A stretch of 5,888 nucleotides of DNA from Blastocatellia bacterium (GCA_003175865.1 PSRF01000217.1:1-5888), one strand, 5' to 3'. Positions 1 to 5,844 are shown, counted from the stretch's first letter. The notes: a model not told the origin generated them from the sequence alone. Numbers and translations are program-made.

Positions 1-932
1 CGTACCTGGAGCGTCTCAATTATCGAGTAGAAAGACAGCACGTCAAAGACAATCGGTTCAATGTATTTGCCATGACGGATGCGCCACAGCGAATTGTCTT
101 CTCCACACATATCGACACTGTGCCACCTTTCATCGAGTCTAGAGAAGACGCCGATTACATCTACGGTCGGGGTTCATGCGATGCGAAAGGAATTATTGCA
201 TGTCAAATCTTTGCCGCTGAGAAGTTGCGCGCTGAGGGTTTTGATGAATTTGGTTTGCTGTTCACTGTCGATGAAGAACTCGCGAGCGCGGGAGCCCGGC
301 TTGCAAATCTACACCCAACGGCGAGTGAGAACCGGTTTCTAATTAATGGTGAACCCACTGAAAACATGCTTGCCCTTGGAACAAAGGGATCGATGCGCAT
401 CATGATTTCCACGCGTGGACAATCAGCACATTCGGCTTACCCCGAAGCAGGTGAATCAGCAATCGAAACACTGCTTGATATCTTGAACGATATACGTGCC
501 ATTGACTGGCCTTCTGATTCACTCTTCGGTCCGACCACCTGTAACATCGGAGTCATAAACGGAGGAACGCGACCAAACGTGATTCCTGATCATGCTTCGG
601 CAGAAGTGCAAATCCGTTTGACGAAAGATACTGAAAGCATTCGACGGTTGGTTGCGGAAGCGATTGATGGTCGCGCAGAAATGACCTGTTCGTCTGCGCA
701 TAATCCCGTACGGCTAATGCAGGTTACCGGATTCAAACAAGCAGTGATGCGGTTCACGACGGATATTCCCTATCTGACAAACTGGGGAACACCATTGCTT
801 ATTGGGCCAGGCTCAATTCTGGATGCCCATACTGATCACGAACGCGTCTTGAAGAACGAGTTGGTGGAAGCTGTAGATTTGTATGTGAAATTGGCGGTGG
901 AAGTCGGGGCGCAGCTTCAGAACGCTGATTAG
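1..932 (+). CDS. dapE: M20-family amidohydrolase, probable succinyl-diaminopimelate desuccinylase (5' partial)
   Basis: This is a zinc-dependent M20 (ArgE/DapE/ACY1) amidohydrolase. In this context it probably hydrolyses N-succinyl-LL-DAP to LL-DAP and succinate in the cytoplasm. The frame is open from base 3 with no stop before the ATG at 72, and those 23 codons read as ordinary M20 N-terminal sequence (YLERLNYRVERQ), so the true start is upstream of the window. Counting that internal Met as 1, the metal and catalytic residues are H13 and D15 (STHIDTV), D37 (GRGSCDAKG), E68-E69 (FTVDEE), E94 (NGEPTEN) and H253 (GPGSILDAHT). H120 in GQSAHSAYPE marks the dimerisation domain. All key residues are present, so the gene looks functional. 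The family is broad, and acetylornithine deacetylase or another M20 deacylase is the alternative. The DapE assignment rests mainly on the adjacent dapB, dapA and dapD. The gene ends 112 bp before dapB. Confidence 0.8.
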   Translation, partial: YLERLNYRVERQHVKDNRFNVFAMTDAPQRIVFSTHIDTVPPFIESREDADYIYGRGSCDAKGIIACQIFAAEKLRAEGFDEFGLLFTVDEELASAGARLANLHPTASENRFLINGEPTENMLALGTKGSMRIMISTRGQSAHSAYPEAGESAIETLLDILNDIRAIDWPSDSLFGPTTCNIGVINGGTRPNVIPDHASAEVQIRLTKDTESIRRLVAEAIDGRAEMTCSSAHNPVRLMQVTGFKQAVMRFTTDIPYLTNWGTPLLIGPGSILDAHTDHERVLKNELVEAVDLYVKLAVEVGAQLQNAD

Positions 933-940
933 CGAAGCGA

Positions 941-970
941 CTTTGGAGTGCGGTGCCTTGGCACCGCTTT
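941..970 (+). repeat. REP-like palindromic element, copy A
   Basis: This 30-bp element has a GGAG-containing head (CTTTGGAGT) followed by a perfect 8-bp stem, GCGGTGCC/GGCACCGC, around TT, then TTT. It matches copy B (1007-1036, opposite strand) at 26 of 30 positions. The layout of a GGAG tetranucleotide directly before an imperfect GC-rich hairpin is that of bacterial REP elements mobilised by RAYT transposases. That family link is inference, and no RAYT gene lies in the window. The hairpin plus short T-run just after the dapE stop could also act as a weak transcription terminator. Confidence 0.7.
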
Positions 971-1006
971 GCTACTTGCATGCCGAAAATTAAAAGTCCC
1001 TTAATA

Positions 1007-1036
1007 AAAGCGGCGTCAAGCCGCCGCACTCCAAAG
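1007..1036 (-). repeat. REP-like palindromic element, copy B (inverted)
   Basis: This is the reverse-strand partner of copy A, lying 36 bp downstream of it, so the pair forms a head-out inverted unit resembling a BIME. Read on the - strand it has the same CTTTGGAGT head and a stem GCGGCGGC/GACGCCGC with one G-A mismatch near the loop. Relative to copy A, the outer substitution pair (T-A in A, C-G here) is compensatory and keeps the stem. Its outer end (CCAAAG on the + strand) runs directly into the dapB ribosome-binding site. Confidence 0.7.
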
Positions 1037-1039
1037 AGG
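1033..1039 (+). promoter_or_regulatory. dapB ribosome-binding site fused to the REP-like element
   Basis: The sequence AAAGAGG ends 5 nt before the dapB ATG at 1045 and is a reasonable Shine-Dalgarno. Its first four bases (AAAG, 1033-1036) are the terminal bases of REP-like copy B. Part of the ribosome-binding site therefore comes from the repeat, and the repeat hairpin sits immediately next to the initiation region. Confidence 0.55.
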
Positions 1040-1044
1040 TAGTT

Positions 1045-1728
1045 ATGAAGATGGCATTGATTGGACACGGATCAATGGGCCAACTCGTTGCCCATGAAGC
1101 AACGAAGGCTGGCGCTGAAATTGGGACCATATTGACGTCGAGAGATGTCTCCGCTAATCCCGCATTCTTGATAGAGAAGTTACGTGGTCATGATGTCGCT
1201 ATCGACTTTTCAATCGGCGAACGTGTACTGCCAAATGTAGAGGCGTGCATGCGCGCTGGCGTGCCGCTGGTTGAAGGAACAACCGGATGGAAAAAAGACG
1301 AGACTTCCGTGAAGTCATTGGTGCTTGAGCTTGATGGGGCGTTAGTCTACGGTGCAAACTTTTCCGTTGGCGTGAATTTGTTGTATCGGGTTGTTGACTA
1401 TGCTTCGAAGTTATTTGCGAGCGTTAACTACGCACCATTTATAGAGGAGGAACATCATGCCCGAAAACGCGATGCGCCTTCAGGTACAGCTATCGTCCTG
1501 CGTGACATCATAAGTGCACATTTTGATGCTGAAATTCCGACAGCATCAACGCGTGCAGGACACATCCCTGGAACTCATCGAGTAGGTTTCGACTCGTTAG
1601 GCGATCAAGTACTACTGACTCACACTGCTCGCTCGCGTGCAGGCTTTGCGAGTGGAGCACTATTGGCGGCGAAGTGGATTGTGGGACGAAAGGGAGTTTT
1701 TGAATTCAGTCAAATTTTTGATTTTTGA
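1045..1728 (+). CDS. dapB: 4-hydroxy-tetrahydrodipicolinate reductase, compact form
   Basis: DapB reduces 4-hydroxy-tetrahydrodipicolinate to tetrahydrodipicolinate with NAD(P)H in the cytoplasm. The 227-residue protein opens with a Rossmann nucleotide-binding motif, GHGSMGQ (residues 7-13), followed by AIDFS (52-56) and EGTTGW (77-82). GANFSVGVNL (103-112) leads into the substrate domain. The family signature EEEHHARKRDAPSGTA (134-149) carries the catalytic His137 and Lys141, which align with E. coli H159 and K163. The conserved tail segment, about residues 171-211, includes GHIPGTHRVGFDS. It is shorter than the roughly 270-residue E. coli enzyme because the segment between the second strand and the DFS motif is nearly absent, as in the short Bacteroidota-type DapB. 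Start: ATG 1045, 5 nt after AAAGAGG; the protein begins right at the Rossmann strand, as expected. Confidence 0.95.
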   Translation: MKMALIGHGSMGQLVAHEATKAGAEIGTILTSRDVSANPAFLIEKLRGHDVAIDFSIGERVLPNVEACMRAGVPLVEGTTGWKKDETSVKSLVLELDGALVYGANFSVGVNLLYRVVDYASKLFASVNYAPFIEEEHHARKRDAPSGTAIVLRDIISAHFDAEIPTASTRAGHIPGTHRVGFDSLGDQVLLTHTARSRAGFASGALLAAKWIVGRKGVFEFSQIFDF

Positions 1729-1823
1729 CTTGTTCATTGCTGCAGTTCATAGAGTAAGCGTAAGTCAGACTTTACCGCGCACTTAAAACGCTCATTTTGG
1801 GGGACCAATCAAAAATCAAGAAT
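1714..1823. repeat. AT-rich inverted repeat spanning the dapB end and dapB-dapA gap
   Basis: The arm ATTTTTGATTTTTGA (1714-1728) contains the last codons and stop of dapB. Its reverse complement occurs at 1809-1823 with one difference (14 of 15, a G-U pair in RNA). Between the arms lies a second possible stem, AGCG-TAAGT (1757-1765) with ACTTA-CGCT (1781-1792), which has a 3-nt A bulge and is followed by CATTTT. The repeat is directly visible. Any role, such as attenuation, mRNA stability or translational coupling, is inference, and the low-complexity AT composition makes coincidence possible. Confidence 0.45.
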
Positions 1824-1838
1824 CGCCAACCAAAAATG
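1805..1838 (+). repeat. Short direct repeat CCAAYCAAAAATS upstream of dapA
   Basis: CCAATCAAAAATC (1805-1817) and CCAACCAAAAATG (1826-1838) match at 11 of 13 positions, with starts 21 bp apart, about two helical turns. The second copy ends 4 nt before the dapA Shine-Dalgarno. It could be a binding site or merely a degenerate A-rich tandem repeat, and no known operator was recognised. Confidence 0.35.
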
Positions 1839-1842
1839 CCCG

Positions 1843-1850
1843 AAGGAGGT
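1843..1850 (+). promoter_or_regulatory. Strong Shine-Dalgarno of dapA
   Basis: AAGGAGGT is a full match to the consensus anti-SD complement, 5 nt before the ATG at 1856. It is the strongest ribosome-binding site in the window. This suggests that dapA is translated independently of dapB and perhaps at a higher level than its neighbours. Confidence 0.8.
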
Positions 1851-1855
1851 ATCCG

Positions 1856-2788
1856 ATGACAAAACCAACAACCTGGCTGCGAGGATGCGCCACTGCGCTC
1901 GTCACTCCTTTCAGAAAAGATGGCTCCATCGACGAGCAGCGACTTAAAGACTTCGTTGAATTTCAGATTCAAAGTGGCATTCGTTTGCTCGTGCCATGTG
2001 GTACCACTGGCGAAAGCGTCACAATGACTGAAGAGGAAGATCAGTTCGTGATCAAAACAGCGGTTGAGATTGCCAGCGGTCGCGCGCGTGTGATTGCTGG
2101 CACGGGAAGCAATTCAACTGCATCTGCCATCGCGTATTCGAAGAAGGCGCGCGAACTGGGAGCCGATGCTGTCCTTGTCGTTGCACCGTACTACAACAAG
2201 CCAACCCAGGAAGGCCTGTACGCGCATTTTCGTGCGGTTGCTGAGTCTGTCAACGACTTACCTGTTGTTATCTACAACGTTCCTGGTCGAACCTCCTCGA
2301 ACATCTCGGCTCAAACCACCCTGCAACTAGCGCGTGATGTTGAGAACATTGTCGGCGTGAAAGAGGCTTCGGGGAACTTATCGCAGATCATGGAGATCAT
2401 TCGCGATCGACCGCAAGGATTTAATGTTATCTCTGGTGATGATTCATTGACACTCGCTCTGTTGGCTCTCGGTGGCGATGGTCTAATCTCTGTGGCTTCT
2501 AATGAAGCTCCGGGCCAGATGTCAGAGCTCGTCGATCTCGCACTCGCTGGCAATTGGGATGAAGCACGCGAACTTCACTACCGCCTGCTGCCGTTGATGG
2601 AGGTGAATTTCATTGAATCAAGCCCAGGTCCTCCGAAGGCAGCGTTGGCGTTGATGGGTTTGATCGAAGAGAACCTGCGATTGCCGTTGGTGCCCGTTAC
2701 GGAGAAAACTCGTGCACGTGTTCGCGAAGTTTTGATTGAGGTTGGGTTATTGAGGGAAACGTCGCATGCCTCTGCGTCAAGAAATTGA
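1856..2788 (+). CDS. dapA: 4-hydroxy-tetrahydrodipicolinate synthase
   Basis: DapA condenses pyruvate with aspartate semialdehyde, the committed step to DAP and lysine. The 310-residue protein is a class I aldolase TIM barrel. Visible motifs are PCGTTGES (T50, T51), APYYNKPTQEG (Y112, Y113), YNVPGRT (Y140, R145), GVKEASG with the Schiff-base Lys169, and ISGDD (192-196). These align with E. coli T44, T45, Y106, Y107, Y133, R138 and K161 (offset of +6 to +8), so the active site is complete. The C-terminal helical part includes ESSPGPPKAAL (254-264). At the lysine-feedback site, E. coli H53, H56 and E84 are replaced by E59, D62 and S90, while S48, N80 and Y106 are kept, which suggests altered feedback inhibition. 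The start is fixed by the strong SD. The 3' end overlaps dapD by 23 bp, so the last residues (ETSHASASRN) are an unconserved tail shared with the dapD start. Confidence 0.97.
   Translation: MTKPTTWLRGCATALVTPFRKDGSIDEQRLKDFVEFQIQSGIRLLVPCGTTGESVTMTEEEDQFVIKTAVEIASGRARVIAGTGSNSTASAIAYSKKARELGADAVLVVAPYYNKPTQEGLYAHFRAVAESVNDLPVVIYNVPGRTSSNISAQTTLQLARDVENIVGVKEASGNLSQIMEIIRDRPQGFNVISGDDSLTLALLALGGDGLISVASNEAPGQMSELVDLALAGNWDEARELHYRLLPLMEVNFIESSPGPPKAALALMGLIEENLRLPLVPVTEKTRARVREVLIEVGLLRETSHASASRN
2752..2756 (+). promoter_or_regulatory. dapD Shine-Dalgarno inside dapA
   Basis: GAGGG lies 9 nt before the dapD ATG at 2766, within the dapA coding sequence. This spacing supports that start and the 23-bp gene overlap, consistent with translational coupling of dapA and dapD. 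Confidence 0.6.
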
Positions 2789-3596
2789 ATCGCTTGCCGA
2801 TCGTCAAGGGGCGGCGTACTCAGCTGAAGATCGAGAATTGTTTGATGAGTTCAAACGACAATTGACTCGGGGTGAAATTCGTGCGGCTGAGAAAATTGGG
2901 ACTGAATGGCAGGTCAACTCATGGGTCAAACGAGGCATCCTCCTCGGCTTTCGCATGGGCCAACTCATTGATATGTCATCTGGTGACGTGTTTCGCTTCT
3001 ACGACAAAGACACGTTTCCACTTCGGCGTACACAGATAACTGAAAACATCAGAATAGTTCCGGGTGGTTCCACAATTCGCGACGGCGCTTACATCGCTTC
3101 CGGTGTTGTTTGCATGCCGCCGATGTACGTCAACGCCGGTGCCTACGTCGATGAAGGGACCATGATTGATAGCCATGCGCTGGTTGGTTCCTGCGCACAG
3201 ATAGGAAAACGTGTTCACCTTTCCGCGGCGGCGCAAATCGGTGGTGTTCTTGAACCTGTTGGAGCTGTGCCAGTTGTGATCGAAGACGACGTACTGGTCG
3301 GGGGTAACTGCGGCGTCTACGAAGGAGCAATCGTTCGAGAGCGAGCTGTGTTGGCATCAGGAACAATATTGACTGGCTCAACCCCGGTCTATGATTTGGT
3401 TCGTGGCGAGATTTACCAACGAGGGCAAGGCAAATCGTTAGAAATTCCTGCTGGAGCTGTAGTTGTTCCGGGTTCCCGTGCCGTGCAAAACGATCGTGGC
3501 CGCGAATGGGGACTCTCATTGTATGCGGCAGTGATTGTGAAATATCGCGACGACAAGACAGAACGCTCGGTGCAGCTAGAGGACTATTTGCGTTGA
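2766..3596 (+). CDS. dapD: 2,3,4,5-tetrahydropyridine-2,6-dicarboxylate N-succinyltransferase
   Basis: DapD transfers succinate from succinyl-CoA to tetrahydrodipicolinate and so commits the cell to the succinylase branch. The 276-residue length matches the typical bacterial DapD of about 274. The N-terminal helical domain (about 1-95) includes RAAEKIGTEWQVNSWVKRGILLGFR, split here as RAAEKIGTEW (39-48) and NSWVKRGILLGFR (51-63). It is followed by a left-handed beta-helix of hexapeptide repeats (about 96-235), with YVNAGAYVDEGTMID (121-135) and VGSCAQIGKRVHLS (140-153). Asp135 and Glu186 (VYEG) align with the catalytic Asp and Glu known from mycobacterial DapD (D141, E189). The C-terminal strand LYAAVIVKY (252-260) is also conserved. 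The segment before the catalytic Glu reads GGNCGVYEG, where E. coli has GARSEVVEG. The protein is expected to be a cytoplasmic trimer. The gene starts inside dapA and ends overlapping the aminotransferase start. Confidence 0.96.
   Translation: MPLRQEIESLADRQGAAYSAEDRELFDEFKRQLTRGEIRAAEKIGTEWQVNSWVKRGILLGFRMGQLIDMSSGDVFRFYDKDTFPLRRTQITENIRIVPGGSTIRDGAYIASGVVCMPPMYVNAGAYVDEGTMIDSHALVGSCAQIGKRVHLSAAAQIGGVLEPVGAVPVVIEDDVLVGGNCGVYEGAIVRERAVLASGTILTGSTPVYDLVRGEIYQRGQGKSLEIPAGAVVVPGSRAVQNDRGREWGLSLYAAVIVKYRDDKTERSVQLEDYLR
3578..3583 (+). promoter_or_regulatory. Shine-Dalgarno deciding the TTG start of the aminotransferase
   Basis: AGAGGA lies inside the end of dapD, 9 nt upstream of the TTG at 3593. 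The TTG forms a TTGA overlap with the dapD TGA stop. This is the only well-spaced SD for an in-frame start near the point where aminotransferase homology should begin. Confidence 0.65.
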
Positions 3597-4735
3597 GGAG
3601 CTTTTCTTTACCGCGGCGCCTGCAGGGAATTGAGAAGAGTGTCATTCGACAAGTCTTCGATCGAGCGCACCCCGGCAGCATCAATCTCGGTCTTGGTGAG
3701 CCTGACTTACCGACACCTGATGTCATCCGGCGAGCGGCGGTCAAAGTCATAACCGAAGAACAGAATGGTTACACAACGCATGCAGGTCTTCCCTCGCTAC
3801 GTGAGAAGATCTCGAATGACTATTCGTATCTCGATGGTAATCGCGAAAAGGTGATCGTTACTGCAGGTTCACAGGAAGCGTTGTATCTGGCGGTGATGAG
3901 TTTGGTGGACGAAGGCGACGAAGTGTTGTTGCCGAATCCTGGATTTGTCGCTTATCCAACGATCGTTCGAATGGCGGGAGGTGTTCCAAGGTTCTACCGC
4001 CTACCCGCGAGTCGTAATTTTGGATTCGATGCTGCCGAGTTTAGAAATGCCCTTACATCACGAACAAAAGTTGTGGTTTGCATTAGTCCATCAAACCCGA
4101 CAGGACAAACATTGAAACGTGATGATCTCCGAGTCATCGCCGAATCATTGAAGGGACACGATGCTTATCTAATCAGCGACGAGATTTATCGAGATCTTTA
4201 TTACGAAGATGAGCAACCTGAATCTGTGTCGACTTTTCACGACCGGTCGATTGTGATTAGTGGTTTGTCGAAATCGATGAGTATGACTGGATGGCGACTA
4301 GGTTGGTTGTGCGGAGACGAAGAAGTGATTCGCGCGGCGCTGGTCCTTCATGGTTACGTCACAACGTGTGCGTCGGCAGTTTCGCAGAAGGCGTCGCTTG
4401 CGTCGTGGACTGAGGAAGCTCGAGACGCGCGTGCACGTATACGTGCGACATTTCGTGAGCGACGCGAGCATTTGCTGTCTCAGATCGAGCAGGAGTTAGG
4501 GTTGCGTGCTGTGACGCCTGATGGTGCGTTCTACACGATGCTTGATGTCAGCAAGTATGGACCATCGATGAGTGTCGCAGAAGCGTTGTTGGAAGAGCGA
4601 GTGATTACTGTACCTGGAGCAGCTTTCGGTAGTGAGAGCGAAGGCTTCTTGCGGGTTTCGTTTTGTGCGGAGCCGAGTACGTTGACCGAAGGAGTGCGGC
4701 GAATCAAGAAAGGACTGGAACGATTAATTTGGTGA
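3593..4735 (+). CDS. dapC: Class I/II PLP aminotransferase, probable N-succinyl-LL-DAP aminotransferase
   Basis: This is a fold-type I PLP aminotransferase. By context it would transaminate N-succinyl-2-amino-6-oxopimelate with glutamate, the step between DapD and DapE. From the TTG start it has 380 residues. Visible motifs are NLGLGEPDLPTP (31-42), GYTTHAGLPSLRE (59-71), SPSNPTG (165-171, N168), SDEIYRDLYYE (195-205, D196 and Y199), SGLSKSMSMTGWRLGW with the PLP Lys227, and FLRVSFC with the carboxylate-binding Arg354. All core residues are present. An upstream in-frame ATG at 3506 would add 29 residues drawn from the dapD out-of-frame sequence (MGTLIVCGSDCEISRR and so on), which look unlike the family, so I prefer TTG. 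Aminotransferases of this type are hard to assign, and a broad aspartate aminotransferase or an LL-DAP aminotransferase-like role cannot be excluded. The presence of dapD and a dapE-like gene favours DapC. Confidence 0.85.
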   Translation: MRSFSLPRRLQGIEKSVIRQVFDRAHPGSINLGLGEPDLPTPDVIRRAAVKVITEEQNGYTTHAGLPSLREKISNDYSYLDGNREKVIVTAGSQEALYLAVMSLVDEGDEVLLPNPGFVAYPTIVRMAGGVPRFYRLPASRNFGFDAAEFRNALTSRTKVVVCISPSNPTGQTLKRDDLRVIAESLKGHDAYLISDEIYRDLYYEDEQPESVSTFHDRSIVISGLSKSMSMTGWRLGWLCGDEEVIRAALVLHGYVTTCASAVSQKASLASWTEEARDARARIRATFRERREHLLSQIEQELGLRAVTPDGAFYTMLDVSKYGPSMSVAEALLEERVITVPGAAFGSESEGFLRVSFCAEPSTLTEGVRRIKKGLERLIW

Positions 4736-4782
4736 ACTCGGTAATTAGTTACTGATTAAGAGCGATTGGGGTTTAAGAATTC

Positions 4783-5844
4783 ATGACGAACAAACTTCGA
4801 GTGGGAATACTTGGTGCCACGGGCATGGTGGGCCAACGGTTTATTCAACTGCTGGAAAATCATCCGCAGTTTGAGATTACTGCTCTGGCGGCTTCCGATC
4901 GATCGCAGGGAAAGACTTACGCCGAAGCTTGCACATGGCGTCTCGGTGGTGACATGCCCGATTCAGTCTGCTCGATGGTTGTGAAGTCACCGGTACCCCC
5001 ACTCGATTGTGAGTTGGTGTTTTCTAGTTTGCCTGGCGACATTGCTCGCGAAACCGAAGGAGCGTTCGCGCGCGCCGGCTACTCCGTAATTAGCAACTCA
5101 TCTGCGTTTCGCATGGATGATGATGTGCCGCTTTTGATTCCTGAGGTGAACCATGACCACCTCAAGTTGATTGAACGACAAAAAACGCGCTATCCATCAG
5201 GAGGGTTCATTGTCACCAATCCAAACTGCTCAACGATCATGCTCGCGCTGGCATTAGCACCGTTGCATGCAAGTTTCCGTGTTGAGTCAGTCGTAGCAAC
5301 AACTCTCCAGGCTTTGTCAGGCGCAGGTTATCCAGGCGTCGCTTCACTCGACATCCTTGATAATGTGCTCCCGTTTATTGGAGGGGAAGAGGAAAAGATT
5401 GAAACAGAGACGAAGAAGATCCTGGGTCAACTTGTTGATACACACATTGAGACTGCACCGATGGTGGTAAGTGCCCAGGTCCATCGTGTGAATGTGACGG
5501 ACGGCCACATGGCAGCAGTGCGTGTGAAGCTTGCACACAAAGCCTCAATTGAACAGCTGAAAGAATCATTCGAATCATTTCGTTCTCTGCCGCAAGAGTT
5601 AAAACTCTATTCAGCACCGGATTTTCCAATCGAAGTTCGTTCGGAGGTTGATAGACCTCAACCAAAACTCGATCGCGATCGAGGGAAGGGAATGACAATC
5701 ACAATTGGAAGGCTGTTGCCAGACTCGGTGCTCGACTATCGTTTTGTTGCCCTCAGCCATAACACGATTCGTGGGGCAGCCGGTGCGGCAATTCTGAATG
5801 CGGAGTTGTTGCTGGCCCAAGGTTTGTTGGCCGACAGTCGCTAA
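4783..5844 (+). CDS. asd: Aspartate-semialdehyde dehydrogenase, archaeal/fungal-like class
   Basis: Asd reduces L-aspartyl-4-phosphate with NADPH to aspartate semialdehyde, which feeds DapA and also the threonine and methionine routes. The 353-residue protein begins with the nucleotide-binding loop GILGATGMVGQRF (8-20). SSLPGD (81-86) and SNSSAFRMDDDVPLLIPEVN (104-123) follow. The catalytic Cys149 lies in TNPNCST, and the C-terminal catalytic His is probably H242 in HRVNVTDGH (234-242). LQALSGAGYPGVASLDI (175-191), DNVLPFIGGEEEKI (193-206) and this His motif mark the archaeal/fungal-like class (TIGR00978 type) and not the E. coli-like class. The ATG at 4783 has only a weak GGGG 12 nt upstream, unlike the other genes, and lies 47 bp after the aminotransferase stop. 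The protein is probably complete and functional, and its location in the dap cluster supports a role in DAP supply. Confidence 0.95.
   Translation: MTNKLRVGILGATGMVGQRFIQLLENHPQFEITALAASDRSQGKTYAEACTWRLGGDMPDSVCSMVVKSPVPPLDCELVFSSLPGDIARETEGAFARAGYSVISNSSAFRMDDDVPLLIPEVNHDHLKLIERQKTRYPSGGFIVTNPNCSTIMLALALAPLHASFRVESVVATTLQALSGAGYPGVASLDILDNVLPFIGGEEEKIETETKKILGQLVDTHIETAPMVVSAQVHRVNVTDGHMAAVRVKLAHKASIEQLKESFESFRSLPQELKLYSAPDFPIEVRSEVDRPQPKLDRDRGKGMTITIGRLLPDSVLDYRFVALSHNTIRGAAGAAILNAELLLAQGLLADSR

Noticed and set aside
72..74. ATG at 72 as the start of the M20 gene
   Set aside because: The frame is open to base 3 with conserved-looking M20 sequence upstream, and the HxD metal motif would be only 13 residues from the N-terminus. 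The real start lies outside the window.
976..1007. Possible promoter TTGCAT ... TAATAA in the dapE-dapB gap
   Set aside because: The spacer of 20 bp is too long and the -35 is poor. The match is expected by chance in AT-rich sequence between the repeats.
1729..1855. Lysine riboswitch before dapA
   Set aside because: The gap is about 127 nt, shorter than the usual lysine riboswitch (roughly 170 nt or more), and I see none of its conserved core sequences.
3506..3592. 29-residue N-terminal extension of the aminotransferase from ATG 3506
   Set aside because: It overlaps conserved dapD coding sequence in another frame, shows no family resemblance, and the TTG at 3593 has a better SD.
3130..3750. 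Long - strand open frame of 206 codons opposite dapD and the aminotransferase
   Set aside because: It is Arg/Pro-rich, has no recognisable motif, and lies wholly opposite two well-supported genes; a shadow frame.
4433..4446. 14-bp palindrome GCACGTATACGTGC in the aminotransferase gene
   Set aside because: It is a perfect palindrome but sits in Arg-rich coding sequence (ARARIRA) where GCACG/CGTGC repetition is expected; there is no further evidence of function.
4742..4758. Hairpin TAATTAG/CTGATTA between the aminotransferase and asd as a terminator
   Set aside because: It is a weak AT-rich 7-bp stem with a G-U pair and is not followed by a T-run.
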